Origin: an uncultured Clostridia bacterium
Lineage (GTDB): Bacteria > Bacillota > Clostridia > Oscillospirales > Acutalibacteraceae
Assembly: GCA_945876745.1 (NCBI GenBank)
Contig: CAMCPL010000002.1
Coordinates: 124,001-188,000, forward strand
DNA: 64,000 bases
Direction: 5' to 3'
Shown here piece after piece: positions 54,686-64,000 of the stretch. The position numbers and the translations under genes are program-made. Numbering within the stretch: the stretch's first letter is position 1; each line of letters begins with the position of its first letter. A model generated the notes under the pieces. That model did no database searches. It was not told the origin of the DNA and saw nothing but the letters and a program-made list of their open reading frames with translations.

Positions 54686-55723
54686 TTGAACGGATATTTA
54701 ATGCACAAGGATAGTGTCGTTTCACGAATTGAAAATGATATAATTCTTAATGATAACCATCGTCTCCCCTTGATGCTGAAAAAGGGTTCGGATATAACGC
54801 CTTGGATTTGTTCTCGTGCCGTTGACAGACACAGGATAAATTCCCGACTGCTCAAAAAGGTCATCAGGCTTACCGATACAAGTGACGTTTCAACTGTTTT
54901 GAAGGCTCACGCTGCAACAGTAACGGATAATTATTGGATAAAATTTGACAGCGAAAATATTGAATATAAAGATATTTTGCTTAATGATGACAGTCTTGCC
55001 GATGTTGCACTTTTCGGAACCTTTGAAAGTATTTCAAATGCGAAATATATACACTGCGAATATTCAAAATCACCGGAGCTTACAAATATCGGAAGCTTTG
55101 AAAAATGCTGGCGATTAAAAAATAACAAGTGGTATATGTATAAAAAGGAAAGCCCGCAGGAACGCTTTTCCGAGATTTTTATTTATAAGCTCGGCACTTT
55201 TTTCGGCTATGATATGGCTCAGTATGAGCAAGACGGCGATTGTGTTGTTACAGAGGACTTCACGCTTTCGAAAAAATATGATTTTGAAAGCGCCGCTTCG
55301 ATAGTTGGCGACGACGAGGATTATACGCTTAACTACAAAAAACTTTATGAAATCAGTCCAAATATTGCATACGATTATCTAAAGATTATTTTTATGGATA
55401 CCCTTTGTATGAATATGGATAGACATACAAATAATTACGGTATACTGCGAAATTCAGAAAACGGAGCAATCGAAAAATCAGCGCCGAATTTCGATAACAA
55501 TATAGCACTTATTTCAAGAGGCTATACCTCAACGCAAGTATCACAAAATGATTTACTAATCACCCTGTGGCGTGAGCTTTGTGAAAATATTGATGTTGAC
55601 TTCCAATATCCTACACTTAAAAAAGACGATATTATACGAATAGCAAATTCAATTGAAATTAATGTCGATAAGCAATATGTTGTTGATTTTGTATACAATA
55701 GATACCTTGCTTTAACAAAATAA
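54686..55723 (+). CDS. stand-alone HipA-like/CtkA-type kinase
   Basis: A 345-aa protein with the HipA-fold kinase core. The catalytic loop MNMDRHTNNYG gives D245 and N250, with the metal aspartate at D270 in PNFDNN. A probable ATP lysine is in KWYMYKKES (about residue 153). HipA kinases phosphorylate glutamyl-tRNA synthetase or other proteins, and the single-gene CtkA form lacks the HipB partner. The N-terminal HipA domain and a HipB antitoxin gene are absent here. The start is a TTG with a consensus AAGGAGGTG. The kinase fold is well supported, the target unknown. Confidence 0.8.
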   Translation: MNGYLMHKDSVVSRIENDIILNDNHRLPLMLKKGSDITPWICSRAVDRHRINSRLLKKVIRLTDTSDVSTVLKAHAATVTDNYWIKFDSENIEYKDILLNDDSLADVALFGTFESISNAKYIHCEYSKSPELTNIGSFEKCWRLKNNKWYMYKKESPQERFSEIFIYKLGTFFGYDMAQYEQDGDCVVTEDFTLSKKYDFESAASIVGDDEDYTLNYKKLYEISPNIAYDYLKIIFMDTLCMNMDRHTNNYGILRNSENGAIEKSAPNFDNNIALISRGYTSTQVSQNDLLITLWRELCENIDVDFQYPTLKKDDIIRIANSIEINVDKQYVVDFVYNRYLALTK

Positions 55724-55750
55724 AACCTCTCCGATTTGTGGAGAGGTTTT
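55722..55750. terminator. bidirectional terminator
   Basis: A perfect 11-bp stem (AAAACCTCTCC / GGAGAGGTTTT) with a 7-nt loop, between the convergent kinase and purB genes. Confidence 0.9.
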
Positions 55751-55765
55751 GTTCTTGAAATAATG

Positions 55766-57199
55766 TTATACGTTGATTTCAACGTCGATTCCGAGAAGTG
55801 CTTTGTTTTCTTCAAGGATTGGTGCGATGACTTCTTTAAGGAAATCTGCAGTTTGCTCTGGTGCTCTGCCGACGAAATTCGACGGCTTGAGAATAGCGAG
55901 GATTTCTTCCTTTGTTGTCATAAACGCAGGGTCGTTTGCGATTCTGTCAACGAGGTCGTTTTGTCCGCCCTCAACCTTAACTACAGCACCGGCAGCCATG
56001 GAGTGCTGACGGATTTTCTCGTGAAGCTCCTGTCTGTCGCCGCCTTTTTTAACGGCGTCCATCATAATATTTTCGGTTGCCATAAACGGAAGCTCGCTCA
56101 TAAGTCTTGCTTCGATTACCTTCGGATAAACAACAAGACCGCTTGTTACATTAATATAAAGGTCGAGTATTCCGTCGATTGCGAGGAATGCTTCCGCAAC
56201 GCTGACTCTCTTGTTTGCGCTGTCGTCAAGCGTTCTTTCAAACCATTGAGCCGAAGCAGTCCAAGCAGGATTGAGCGCGTCAATCATAACATATCTTGAA
56301 AGAGAGGCAATTCTCTCGCTTCTCATAGGATTGCGCTTGTAAGCCATTGCCGACGAGCCTATCTGGTTTTTCTCAAACGGCTCCTCAATTTCTTTAAGAT
56401 TTTGAAGTAATCTTAAATCGTTGGAGAATTTGCAGCAGCTTTGTGCAATGAGCGCAAGACAGTTGCAAACAATGGTGTCGAGCTTTCTCGCATAGGTTTG
56501 TCCGCTTACAGGGAAGCAAGCCTTGAAGCCCATTTTTTGAGCAATCTTTTTGTCAAGCTCCTTGCATTTTTCGTGGTCGCCGTCAAACAATTCCAAAAAA
56601 CTTGCCTGTGTTCCCGTTGTACCCTTTGAGCCTAAAAGCATAAGAGTGTCGAGAACGTGGTCAACCTCGTTTAAGTCCATAACCAAATCCATAAGCCAGA
56701 GAGTTGCTCTCTTGCCTACGGTTGTCGGCTGTGCAGGCTGGAAATGTGTGAATCCGAGACAGGGCATATCCTTGTATTCATCGGCAAATTTTGAAACGCT
56801 TGCGATTGCGTTAACAAGTTTTTTCTTAACAAGCAAGAGTGCCTCACGCATTGTGATAACATCTGTGTTGTCGCCGACATAGCAGGAGGTAGCACCGAGG
56901 TGAATGATGCCCTTTGCTTTCGGACATTGCTCGCCGTAAGCGTGAACGTGGCTCATTACGTCGTGGCGGAATTTCTTTTCGTATTCCTGCGCAACCTCGT
57001 AGTTTATATCGTCTGCATGCTCCTTGAGCTCGTCGATTTGCTCCTGTGTAACGTTTAGTCCAAGCTCGTTTTCAGCCTCGGCAAGTGCAATCCACAGCCT
57101 TCTCCAAGTCTTGAACTTGAAGTCGGGAGAGTAGATATACTGCATTTCCTTGCTTGCGTAACGGGCGTTGAACGGTGAATTATAGGTATCCTTGTTCAT
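55766..57199 (-). CDS. purB: adenylosuccinate lyase
   Basis: A 477-aa enzyme of the aspartase/fumarase superfamily that cleaves SAICAR and adenylosuccinate, releasing fumarate. The signature loop SSAMAYKRNPMRSERI with the catalytic serine is present. HLGATSCYVGDNTD carries a conserved His, and the TGTQASF segment is the third region. It follows purC with a one-base overlap, so consecutive purine steps are coupled. Confidence 0.96.
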   Translation of the reverse strand: MNKDTYNSPFNARYASKEMQYIYSPDFKFKTWRRLWIALAEAENELGLNVTQEQIDELKEHADDINYEVAQEYEKKFRHDVMSHVHAYGEQCPKAKGIIHLGATSCYVGDNTDVITMREALLLVKKKLVNAIASVSKFADEYKDMPCLGFTHFQPAQPTTVGKRATLWLMDLVMDLNEVDHVLDTLMLLGSKGTTGTQASFLELFDGDHEKCKELDKKIAQKMGFKACFPVSGQTYARKLDTIVCNCLALIAQSCCKFSNDLRLLQNLKEIEEPFEKNQIGSSAMAYKRNPMRSERIASLSRYVMIDALNPAWTASAQWFERTLDDSANKRVSVAEAFLAIDGILDLYINVTSGLVVYPKVIEARLMSELPFMATENIMMDAVKKGGDRQELHEKIRQHSMAAGAVVKVEGGQNDLVDRIANDPAFMTTKEEILAILKPSNFVGRAPEQTADFLKEVIAPILEENKALLGIDVEINV

Positions 57200-57909
57200 T
57201 AGTTTAATCCTACTCTTTTCATCATTTCTTCATATGCTTCCTCAACGCCGCCGAGGTCACGTCTGAATCTGTCCTTGTCAAGCTTTTCGTGGGTGTTGAT
57301 ATCCCAGAAACGGCAGGTGTCAGGGCTGATTTCGTCAGCGAGTACTATTGTGCCGTCAGCGGTTTTGCCGAATTCGAGCTTAAAGTCGATAAGCTCAACA
57401 CCGATTGAAGCGAAATATTCCTTTAATACATCGTTTACCTTGAAAGCCATAGCCTTGATTGTTTCAACCTCTTCGGCTGTTGCAAAGCCGCAGGAAATTG
57501 CGTGATAGCCGTTGATAAGCGGGTCGCCGAGCTCGTCGTCCTTGTATGAAAATTCGATTGACGGACAAACGAAATCCATACCTTCCTCAAGACCTAATCT
57601 CTTGCAGATTGAGCCTGCTGCTCTGTTGCGGATAATAACCTCAAGCGGAACGATAGTAACCTTTTTTACTGCCGTTTCTCTGTCCGAAAGCTCCTCAACA
57701 AAGTGGGTTGGAACACCGTGCTTTTCAAGGATTTGCATAAGGTAGTTGCTCATTTTGTTATTAACAACACCCTTGCCTGCGATAGTACCCTTTTTGATAC
57801 CGTTGAACGCTGTTGCGTCGTCCTTGTAGTCAACGATTACGATATTCTCGTCGTCGGTTGCCCAAACCTTTTTTGCCTTGCCCTCGTAGAGCTGTTCTGT
57901 CTTAACCAT
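57199..57909 (-). CDS. purC: SAICAR synthetase (phosphoribosylaminoimidazole-succinocarboxamide synthase)
   Basis: A 236-aa ATP-dependent enzyme that adds aspartate to CAIR. Signatures: [11 protein letters not shown] near the N-terminus, [26 protein letters not shown], and [15 protein letters not shown]. It is immediately upstream of purB, and the two catalyse successive steps. The start codon follows an AGGAGG site about 8 nt upstream on the minus strand. Confidence 0.97.
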   Translation of the reverse strand: MVKTEQLYEGKAKKVWATDDENIVIVDYKDDATAFNGIKKGTIAGKGVVNNKMSNYLMQILEKHGVPTHFVEELSDRETAVKKVTIVPLEVIIRNRAAGSICKRLGLEEGMDFVCPSIEFSYKDDELGDPLINGYHAISCGFATAEEVETIKAMAFKVNDVLKEYFASIGVELIDFKLEFGKTADGTIVLADEISPDTCRFWDINTHEKLDKDRFRRDLGGVEEAYEEMMKRVGLN

Positions 57910-57939
57910 TGGTATTACCTCCTAATGTATATGATGTTA

Positions 57940-59157
57940 TTATTTTTTATAAACCGATTTAATTCTTTCGATAGCTTCAACAGTTTTTTCCGCATTGCCG
58001 AATGCAGTCAGTCTGAAGTAGCCCTCGCCTGCAGGACCGAAGCCGCTTCCCGGTGTGCCTACAACTTGACACTTGTCCAAAAGCTCGTCGAAAAATTCCC
58101 AGCTTGTGTAGCCCTGCGGAACTCTGAGCCATACATACGGTGAGTTAACGCCGCCGTAGCATTCAAAGCCTGCATCCTTTAAGCCGTCATAAATAACCCT
58201 TGCATTTTTTTGATAATAAGCGAGTGTTTCGGCAATTTGTTTCTTGCCCTCTTCGCTGTAAACAGCCTCGGCTGCTCTTTGAGTAATGTAGGATACGCCG
58301 TTGAACTTTGTTGCCTGGCGTCTTGCCCAAAGCGGATTGAGTGATGTTCCGTTGAAAACAAGCTCCTTCGGTACAACCGTATAGCCGCATCTCATACCTG
58401 TAAAGCCTGCTGTCTTTGAGAACGAACGAAGCTCAATAGCGCATTTCTTTGCACCCTCAATTTCATAAATTGACTTTGGAATATCCTCTTCAACAATGAA
58501 ACTTTCGTAAGCCGAGTCGAAAAGAATAAGTGAATTATGCTCAAGTGCGTAGTCAACCCATTTCTTGAGCTGTTCTTTGTTTGCAGTCATTCCTGTCGGA
58601 TTGTTCGGGAAGCAGAGATAAATTACATCGGGAACCTCGCTCGGAAGGTCTGGAGTGAAGTTGTTTTCAGCGGTGCAGGGCATATAAATAATGTTGTCCC
58701 AAAGACCGTTTTCGTCTTTGTTACCGCTTCTGCCTGCCATAACGTTTGTGTCGATATATACCGGATAAACAGGGTCGCAGATAGCAACCTTGTTGTCTAC
58801 TGCAAAAATATCACCGATGTTGCCGCAGTCACTCTTTGCACCGTCGGAAAGGAAAATTTCGTCCTTTGCGATGTCGATGCCTCTGTCGGCATAGTCATTC
58901 TTTTGGATTGCTTCAAGAATGAAGTCGTAGCCGTACTCCGGCGGATATCCTCTGAATGTTTCCTCGCTTGCCATCTCGTCAACTGCCTTGTGCATAGCTT
59001 CGATTACAGCAGGTGCAAGCGGCTTTGTAACGTCGCCGATTGAAAGGCGAATAACGTCAGCCTCGGGGTGAGCTGCCTGATATTCTCTTTGCTTCTTTGC
59101 TACGGTAGAGAAAAGATAGCTTGACTCGATTTTTAAGAAATTCTCGTTAATTTTCAT
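57940..59157 (-). CDS. dapL: LL-diaminopimelate aminotransferase
   Basis: A 405-aa PLP enzyme that converts tetrahydrodipicolinate directly to LL-diaminopimelate. The PLP lysine lies in [26 protein letters not shown] and LFDSAYESF are fold-type I signatures. [14 protein letters not shown] near the N-terminus is characteristic of DapL. The gene pairs with dapF immediately upstream (24-nt gap), which completes synthesis of meso-diaminopimelate for lysine and peptidoglycan. This route replaces dapD/E-type genes. Confidence 0.95.
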   Translation of the reverse strand: MKINENFLKIESSYLFSTVAKKQREYQAAHPEADVIRLSIGDVTKPLAPAVIEAMHKAVDEMASEETFRGYPPEYGYDFILEAIQKNDYADRGIDIAKDEIFLSDGAKSDCGNIGDIFAVDNKVAICDPVYPVYIDTNVMAGRSGNKDENGLWDNIIYMPCTAENNFTPDLPSEVPDVIYLCFPNNPTGMTANKEQLKKWVDYALEHNSLILFDSAYESFIVEEDIPKSIYEIEGAKKCAIELRSFSKTAGFTGMRCGYTVVPKELVFNGTSLNPLWARRQATKFNGVSYITQRAAEAVYSEEGKKQIAETLAYYQKNARVIYDGLKDAGFECYGGVNSPYVWLRVPQGYTSWEFFDELLDKCQVVGTPGSGFGPAGEGYFRLTAFGNAEKTVEAIERIKSVYKK

Positions 59158-59181
59158 ATAGTTAAACCTCCTATAATTTAC

Positions 59182-60024
59182 TTATATTTCAACCTCACCG
59201 GTGAAAGCGTATGCGGCAGGACCCGTCATAATAACACTGTCGTCCTCCTTGCCGCTCCATTCGATTTTAAGGTCGCCTCCTAAAAGGTGAACTGTTACCT
59301 CGTTGTCGACATAACCGTTGAGAATTGCCGCAACAACAGTTGCACAGGTTCCCGTGCCGCACGCAAGCGTTTCGCCTGCGCCGCGCTCATAAACACGCAT
59401 TTCGATTGTATTCCTGTCGATAACCCTTGCAAATTCCGCATTAACTCTGTCGGGGAATAACGCAGTATTACTCTCGGCAATTTTGCCGTATTTGTTCAAA
59501 TCAAAATCCTTAACGCTCTCGTCTATAAACATAACTGCGTGAGGATTTCCCATTGATACGCAGGTCATTGTGAACTCTCTGTCACCGATTGTAACGGATT
59601 GATTAATACATTTTTCGCCGTCGCAGACAACGGGAATATCCTTGCTTGTCAATATCGGACTTCCCATATCAACTCTTGCGCTGACAGCCTTGCCGTTTTT
59701 GGTAAAAACTTTAATATATTTTATTTTACCCATTGATTCAATAGTGAAATTTGTCGAATCGGTATAGCCGTGGTCGTATACATATTTTGCAACGCAGCGA
59801 ATACCGTTTCCGCACATAGCGCCTCTTGAGCCGTCTGCGTTGTACATAACCATTTCAAAATCGGCAATGGTTCCTTTTTTGATAATAATCAGTCCGTCGC
59901 CGCCTATGCCGAAATGTCTGTCGGAAAGCTTTATTGCAGCTTCGCTTTCGTTAGGTATGCTTTCCTTCATACCGTCAACATAAATGTAGTCGTTGCCGCA
60001 GCCGTGCATTTTTGTAAATTTCAT
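59182..60024 (-). CDS. dapF: diaminopimelate epimerase
   Basis: A 280-aa cofactor-independent epimerase that interconverts LL- and meso-diaminopimelate. The two catalytic cysteines are in AMCGNGIRCVAKY and ETLACGTGTCA. The start at 60024 gives the usual MKFTKMHGCGNDY N-terminus, with AGGA about 8 nt upstream. Longer frames up to 60072 would run into the regulator gene and add unrelated residues. It is second in the operon, after the ANTAR gene. Confidence 0.95.
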   Translation of the reverse strand: MKFTKMHGCGNDYIYVDGMKESIPNESEAAIKLSDRHFGIGGDGLIIIKKGTIADFEMVMYNADGSRGAMCGNGIRCVAKYVYDHGYTDSTNFTIESMGKIKYIKVFTKNGKAVSARVDMGSPILTSKDIPVVCDGEKCINQSVTIGDREFTMTCVSMGNPHAVMFIDESVKDFDLNKYGKIAESNTALFPDRVNAEFARVIDRNTIEMRVYERGAGETLACGTGTCATVVAAILNGYVDNEVTVHLLGGDLKIEWSGKEDDSVIMTGPAAYAFTGEVEI

Positions 60025-60034
60025 AAAAACCATC

Positions 60035-60550
60035 CTAACTGAATTGGGATATAATATCTCTTGCAACTTCAACGAGTTTTTTTGAGGTTCTCATACTTTC
60101 CTGCTGAAGTCGCTTATGAGCCTGCATTTCCGTTATGCCGTGAATGTTCATAAGTATCGTTTTTGCACTCGATATCAGCTCGCTGTCGTCGAGATTGCGA
60201 TTTGTAAAAGATGTTTCGGTAGCAACTAAAACGCGAACAGTGCTTATAAATTCCTGTCTGTCAAGCGGTAGTGGAAGACTGATGAGGTTGCCCATATAAT
60301 CCTCTCGTCCCGAGGGCGAAAGAGCGACAACATCAAAGCCCGGCGGCAGTCTGTCGGCGATTACCGTGGCGGACATATCGCTGAGAATTGAAGCTGTAAC
60401 GACAACTCCGCTTCTCATATCTGCCGCTATGCCCAAGACGCTTGCTCCCGTGGCGCATATATGCGAAACATAAATTCCCTCTTCTTCAAGAGCACTTCTC
60501 AGTTTCATAGCGGTATTTTTCTTTGGATAAGCAACTATTATGCTTTTCAT
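60035..60550 (-). CDS. ANTAR-domain RNA-binding antiterminator with pseudo-receiver
   Basis: A 171-aa protein with an N-terminal receiver-like domain (residues 1-110) and a C-terminal ANTAR domain (about 120-171: ISSAKTILMNIHGITEMQAH, then RLQQESMRTS). ANTAR proteins bind paired stem-loops in mRNA and prevent termination. The expected phospho-acceptor aspartate is absent: the strand reads GVVVTASIL, so it may be phosphorylation-independent like AmiR. The start at 60550 was chosen for GGGAG about 7 nt upstream. It is first in the operon, before dapF, under promoter 60602-60631. No target stem-loops were found in the window. Confidence 0.88.
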   Translation of the reverse strand: MKSIIVAYPKKNTAMKLRSALEEEGIYVSHICATGASVLGIAADMRSGVVVTASILSDMSATVIADRLPPGFDVVALSPSGREDYMGNLISLPLPLDRQEFISTVRVLVATETSFTNRNLDDSELISSAKTILMNIHGITEMQAHKRLQQESMRTSKKLVEVARDIISQFS

Positions 60551-60601
60551 ATACCGTCTCCCGAAAAACATCTGTACCTATCTTTATTATAAGTACATAC
60601 A

Positions 60602-60631
60602 ATTATAACATATTCTGCTTAAAAGTGGCAA
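60602..60631 (-). promoter_or_regulatory. promoter for ANTAR-dapF-dapL-purC-purB operon
   Basis: Minus strand: TTGCCA, 18-nt spacer ending TGT, TATAAT (extended -10). Confidence 0.7.
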
Positions 60632-60786
60632 TAGAAAATATTGCGATATTTAAGAAAATTTTTGTACTATTTGCCATAAATAAAGTTTGATTTGAAAAAT
60701 TTGTCAAATTTAATACAAAATGCACAGAAATTGAAAATTTTTTTTATTTTCTTGTAACAAAATAACCAAATACCACTTGAAATATT

Positions 60787-60816
60787 TTGTTCGTAGTGGT
60801 ATTATTAATTTATAAT
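60787..60816 (+). promoter_or_regulatory. promoter for glgB-glgC
   Basis: TTGTTC, 18-nt spacer, TATAAT, about 55 nt upstream of the glgB start. Confidence 0.7.
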
Positions 60817-60869
60817 ATCGGCGTATTGTAACAAATATACCTATTCATTAAGGAAATCTGGAGATGCTT

Positions 60870-62846
60870 ATGACAAAACTAAAGGAAACATATCAGCTTC
60901 CGGTGTACTTATTTCACAACGGAACGAATTATAAGGCATACGAGTTCTTCGGTAATCATAAGATTGGTAAGGACAAGTATGCATTTAGAGTGTGGGCACC
61001 ACATGCACAGAGCGTCAGCGTTGTAGGAGACTTCAACGGCTGGGACGATACCAAGCACAAATGCTTTCCCATATCCGACGGAATTTGGGAAGCAATAATC
61101 GAAGATGTTAAGGTCTTTGATTGCTATAAATACGCAATCAAAACACCGTCCGGCAAAACCGTGTTAAAGGCTGACCCGTATGCTGTTCATCACGAAACAC
61201 GTCCGGGAACAGGCTCAAAGATATATGAGCTTGACGACTTTAAGTGGAACGACGACGAGTGGCAAAGCGAGAAATCAAAGCAGGATATACTGAAAAAGCC
61301 TGTAAATATTTACGAGGTGCATTTCGGCTCGTGGAAGCAGCACGACGACGGCAATTTCCTTACATACCGCGAAATGGCTGAGCAGCTTGTGCCGTATGTA
61401 AAGGATATGGGATATACTCATATCGAAATGCTGCCTGTTATGGAATATCCGTATGACGGCTCGTGGGGCTATCAGGTAACAGGTTATTTCGCACCTACCT
61501 CAAGATACGGTGTGCCCGAGGATTTGATGTATTTCGTAGACTGCTGTCATAAAGCGGGAATCGGAGTTATTCTTGACTGGGTGCCTGCTCATTTCCCGAA
61601 GGACGGCTTCGGACTTTATGAGTTTGACGGTACCTGCTGCTATGAATACAGCGATATGAAAAAGGGTGAGCATAAGGAATGGGGCACAAGAGTGTTCGAT
61701 TACGAGAAAAACGAGGTTCGCTCGTTCCTGATTTCTTCGGCTAACTACTGGATAGAAAAATTCCATTTTGACGGAATAAGAGTTGACGCCGTTGCTTCTA
61801 TGCTTTATCTTGACTACGACCGCCGTGACGGCGAGTGGACGCCTAACAAAAACGGAGGACGCGAAAATCTTGAAGCGGTTGAGTTTTTCAGACAGCTTAA
61901 TTCTACAATTCTTACTAACCACCCCGGCACTATGATGATTGCCGAGGAAAGCACGGCTTGGCCGATGATTACAATGCCTCCGAGTGAGGGCGGTCTCGGC
62001 TTTAACTTCAAGTGGAATATGGGCTGGATGAACGATATGCTTCGTTATTCCTCTATGGATCCGCTGTTTAGAAAAGGAAATCACAGCTGCATTACGTTCA
62101 GCTTCTTCTATGCGTTCAGCGAGAATTTCATTTTGCCTATTTCTCACGACGAGGTCGTTCACGGCAAGGCAAGCCTGCTCAATAAGATGCCCGGCGATTA
62201 CGATATGAAGTTCGACGGACTGCGCTTGTTTATGGCGTATATGATGGCTCACCCCGGAAAGAAGCTTTTGTTTATGGGCAGTGAGTTCGGTCAGTTCATT
62301 GAGTGGAATTACGAGCAGGGACTTGACTGGGTGCTTCTCGGTTACGATAAGCACAGACAGCTTCAGGGCTTTGTAAAGGAGCTTAACGAATTTTATAAAG
62401 ACCACAGCGAGCTTTGGGAAATTGATTATAGCTGGGACGGATTTCAATGGATTTCGTCCGAGGATAACTGCAACAGCGTTATTGCTTTCAGACGTATAAA
62501 TTCTAAAAAAGAGGAAATTATTGCCGTGTTTAACTGGACGCCTAACAGCTTTGATAGCTACCGTATAGGCGTTCCCGAAAAGGGAAGCTACAAGGTTTTG
62601 CTTGATACCTCGCTTGAAAAATACGGCGGCGATAAACCGAAGGTTGACAGAAGCTACCGTACAAAGGCGAAGAATATTCACGGTTATGAGCAGTATATCG
62701 ACCTGAAGCTTCACGGACTTTCGGCATTGTTCTTAAAGAAGAATCCCGAAAAGCCGAAAATTGAGCCAACAAAAAAGACAGAGAAAAAAGCAGAGCCAAA
62801 AAAGTCTGCTGCTAAAAATAATAAATCAACAAAGAAATCAAAATAA
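60870..62846 (+). CDS. glgB: 1,4-alpha-glucan branching enzyme
   Basis: A 658-aa GH13 enzyme that forms the alpha-1,6 branches of glycogen. The CBM48 domain is N-terminal (about 35-125: [20 protein letters not shown]). The barrel has [19 protein letters not shown], the nucleophile Asp in [15 protein letters not shown], acid/base Glu in MIAEEST, and [13 protein letters not shown] lysine-rich tail (about 625-658) ends in KKSK. The ATG at 60870 has CTGGAG 6 nt upstream. The ATG at 60864 is too close. glgC follows after 15 nt. Confidence 0.96.
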   Translation: MTKLKETYQLPVYLFHNGTNYKAYEFFGNHKIGKDKYAFRVWAPHAQSVSVVGDFNGWDDTKHKCFPISDGIWEAIIEDVKVFDCYKYAIKTPSGKTVLKADPYAVHHETRPGTGSKIYELDDFKWNDDEWQSEKSKQDILKKPVNIYEVHFGSWKQHDDGNFLTYREMAEQLVPYVKDMGYTHIEMLPVMEYPYDGSWGYQVTGYFAPTSRYGVPEDLMYFVDCCHKAGIGVILDWVPAHFPKDGFGLYEFDGTCCYEYSDMKKGEHKEWGTRVFDYEKNEVRSFLISSANYWIEKFHFDGIRVDAVASMLYLDYDRRDGEWTPNKNGGRENLEAVEFFRQLNSTILTNHPGTMMIAEESTAWPMITMPPSEGGLGFNFKWNMGWMNDMLRYSSMDPLFRKGNHSCITFSFFYAFSENFILPISHDEVVHGKASLLNKMPGDYDMKFDGLRLFMAYMMAHPGKKLLFMGSEFGQFIEWNYEQGLDWVLLGYDKHRQLQGFVKELNEFYKDHSELWEIDYSWDGFQWISSEDNCNSVIAFRRINSKKEEIIAVFNWTPNSFDSYRIGVPEKGSYKVLLDTSLEKYGGDKPKVDRSYRTKAKNIHGYEQYIDLKLHGLSALFLKKNPEKPKIEPTKKTEKKAEPKKSAAKNNKSTKKSK

Positions 62847-62861
62847 TTAGGAGGAATTATT

Positions 62862-64000
62862 ATGGCGAAAACTGATGTTGTTGCTATGCTGTTAGCCGGC
62901 GGACAGGGAAGCCGTCTCGGTGTTCTGACCAAAAGCATTGCAAAGCCCGCAGTACCTTACGGCGGAAATTACAGAATCATCGACTTTCCGCTTTCAAACT
63001 GTGTAAACAGCGGCATTTATACCGTCGGAGTACTTACGCAGTATCAACCGCTTGTTCTCAATGACTATTTGGGCAACGGTCATCCGTGGGATTTGGACAG
63101 ACTTAACGGAGGCGTTCATGTTCTCTCGCCGTATGAAGCAATCGGCGGAGCCGAGTGGTACAAGGGAACGGCTAACGCTATTTACCAAAATATTGCATTT
63201 ATCGAAAAGTATGACCCGGAATATGTTGTTATTCTTTCAGGCGACCATATTTATAAGATGAATTATGCCGATATGATTGAATTTCATAAAAAGAATAATG
63301 CCGACTGCACAATAGCCGTGCTTGAGGTTCCGTGGGAGGAGGCTTCGCGCTTCGGCATTTTGGCAACCGACGAAAACGAAAAGATTTACGAATTTGCAGA
63401 AAAGCCTGCCGAGCCTAAATCAAATAAGGCTTCAATGGGCGTGTATGTTTTCTCGTGGGATAAGCTTAAGAAATATCTTACCGAGGACGAGGCAGATCCG
63501 AATTCCTCAAATGATTTCGGTAAAAATATTATTCCTAATATGCTCGGCGACGGTCAGCGTATGTTCGCTTTCCCGTTCAAGGGTTATTGGAAGGACGTAG
63601 GCACAATCGACTCACTTTGGGAAGCAAATCTTGATATTATCAATCCTAATGTTGATCTTGATTTGTCGGATAAATCCTGGAGAATTTACAGCCGTACTCC
63701 TAATTCACCGCCTCATTACATAGGCGCAAACGCAGTTATTGAAAATTCGTCAGTATCCGAGGGCTGCGATATCGACGGCTTGGTTGATTACTCTGTTGTT
63801 TCCCCGAATGTAACTATCGAAGAGGGCGCAGAGGTTAGATTTTCCGTTATTATGCCGGGCGCAACCGTTAAAAAGGGCGCAAAGATTTATTATTCAATTA
63901 TCGCAGAGGACGCTGTTATTGAAGAAGATGCACAGGTCGGCGAAATCCCCGAAAACCTTACCGATTCGGCAGATTGGGGAGTTGCAGTTGTCGGCTCAGG
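62862..64000 (+). CDS. glgC: glucose-1-phosphate adenylyltransferase, 3' end beyond window
   Basis: The gene runs off the right edge. The 379 complete codons cover most of the enzyme, which makes ADP-glucose for glycogen. The nucleotide loop [20 protein letters not shown] starts near residue 10, and [15 protein letters not shown] follows. [15 protein letters not shown] and [11 protein letters not shown] are the substrate and metal regions. The left-handed beta-helix begins at about residue 285 ([19 protein letters not shown]). The start has an AGGAGG site, and the frame is open to the last base. The last residues are not visible. Confidence 0.95.
   Translation, partial: MAKTDVVAMLLAGGQGSRLGVLTKSIAKPAVPYGGNYRIIDFPLSNCVNSGIYTVGVLTQYQPLVLNDYLGNGHPWDLDRLNGGVHVLSPYEAIGGAEWYKGTANAIYQNIAFIEKYDPEYVVILSGDHIYKMNYADMIEFHKKNNADCTIAVLEVPWEEASRFGILATDENEKIYEFAEKPAEPKSNKASMGVYVFSWDKLKKYLTEDEADPNSSNDFGKNIIPNMLGDGQRMFAFPFKGYWKDVGTIDSLWEANLDIINPNVDLDLSDKSWRIYSRTPNSPPHYIGANAVIENSSVSEGCDIDGLVDYSVVSPNVTIEEGAEVRFSVIMPGATVKKGAKIYYSIIAEDAVIEEDAQVGEIPENLTDSADWGVAVVGS

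Larger units (their letters stand above)
60551..60869. other. divergent intergenic region between ANTAR operon and glgB
   Basis: About 320 bases, very AT-rich, without any gene. It holds the ANTAR promoter (60602-60631) and the glgB promoter (60787-60816), and no terminator. No paired ANTAR-type stem-loops with A-x-x-G loops were recognised here. Confidence 0.75.

Noticed and set aside
60551-60869. ANTAR-type tandem stem-loops upstream of glgB
   Set aside because: No pair of hairpins with the required A/G loop positions could be found in this AT-rich stretch.

Overview
The window looks like a chromosomal segment of a low-to-moderate GC, Gram-positive anaerobe of the class Clostridia, most likely a gut Oscillospiraceae/Ruminococcaceae-type bacterium. 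This placement is inferred from gene content and intergenic style: a SepF/DivIVA division cluster, KtrAB potassium uptake, the LL-diaminopimelate aminotransferase route to lysine and peptidoglycan, bacterial glycogen genes, a GH30-type hydrolase, very large secreted modular proteins, and palindrome-rich 'GGGAGCTGTCGC' intergenic repeats. No rRNA, tRNA, CRISPR array, transposase or prophage was found. Most of the segment is ordinary core genome.

Layout. Bases 1-1156 hold the 3' part of a GH30-like glycoside hydrolase. Bases 1202-9076 are minus-strand: a small anchored protein and a DUF1858 redox peptide; an operon of degV, a pseudouridine synthase, a zinc phospholipase C-like protein and a divergent LuxS-like protein; rlmB with an 818-aa protein that resembles a P-type ATPase without its phosphorylation site; and an ECF transporter S component. 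Bases 9313-11330 are ktrB-ktrA. Bases 11546-26826 are the most unusual part: two giant paralogous secreted proteins (2061 and 1651 aa), each followed after exactly 12 nt by a nearly identical 45-aa acidic peptide gene, with argG-argH on the opposite strand between them. The two giant genes share a 367-bp stretch of perfect nucleotide identity, which points to recent gene conversion or duplication.

Bases 27431-32723 form an aromatic amino-acid operon (tyrA, aroB, aroA, aroC, pheA), followed by a TVP38 membrane protein, galK and a lipid kinase. malQ lies on the minus strand. Bases 37553-44911 are miaB, a YlbF-family protein with a cysteine-rich tail, mutS, mutL and miaA. Bases 44937-48652 are an HlyD-like membrane protein, a YggS-type PLP protein, SepF and a DivIVA protein. 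ileS, lspA, a RluD-type synthase, a Cof-type HAD phosphatase and nfo follow, then a stand-alone HipA-like kinase. Bases 55766-60550 are a minus-strand operon (ANTAR regulator, dapF, dapL, purC, purB). glgB and the start of glgC, which runs off the end, close the window.

How they work together. The shikimate-branch genes convert 3-deoxy-arabino-heptulosonate 7-phosphate and later intermediates to chorismate, and prephenate to the tyrosine and phenylalanine precursors. argG-argH complete arginine synthesis, and candidate ArgR-type palindromes lie upstream of argG. dapL and dapF supply meso-diaminopimelate. malQ, glgB and glgC serve glycogen/alpha-glucan turnover. The giant proteins and peptides are the best candidates for an undescribed secreted system. 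Gene coordinates are exact for the stated reading frames. Several starts were moved downstream of the longest possible frame on ribosome-binding-site, promoter or family grounds, and these are stated in each entry.
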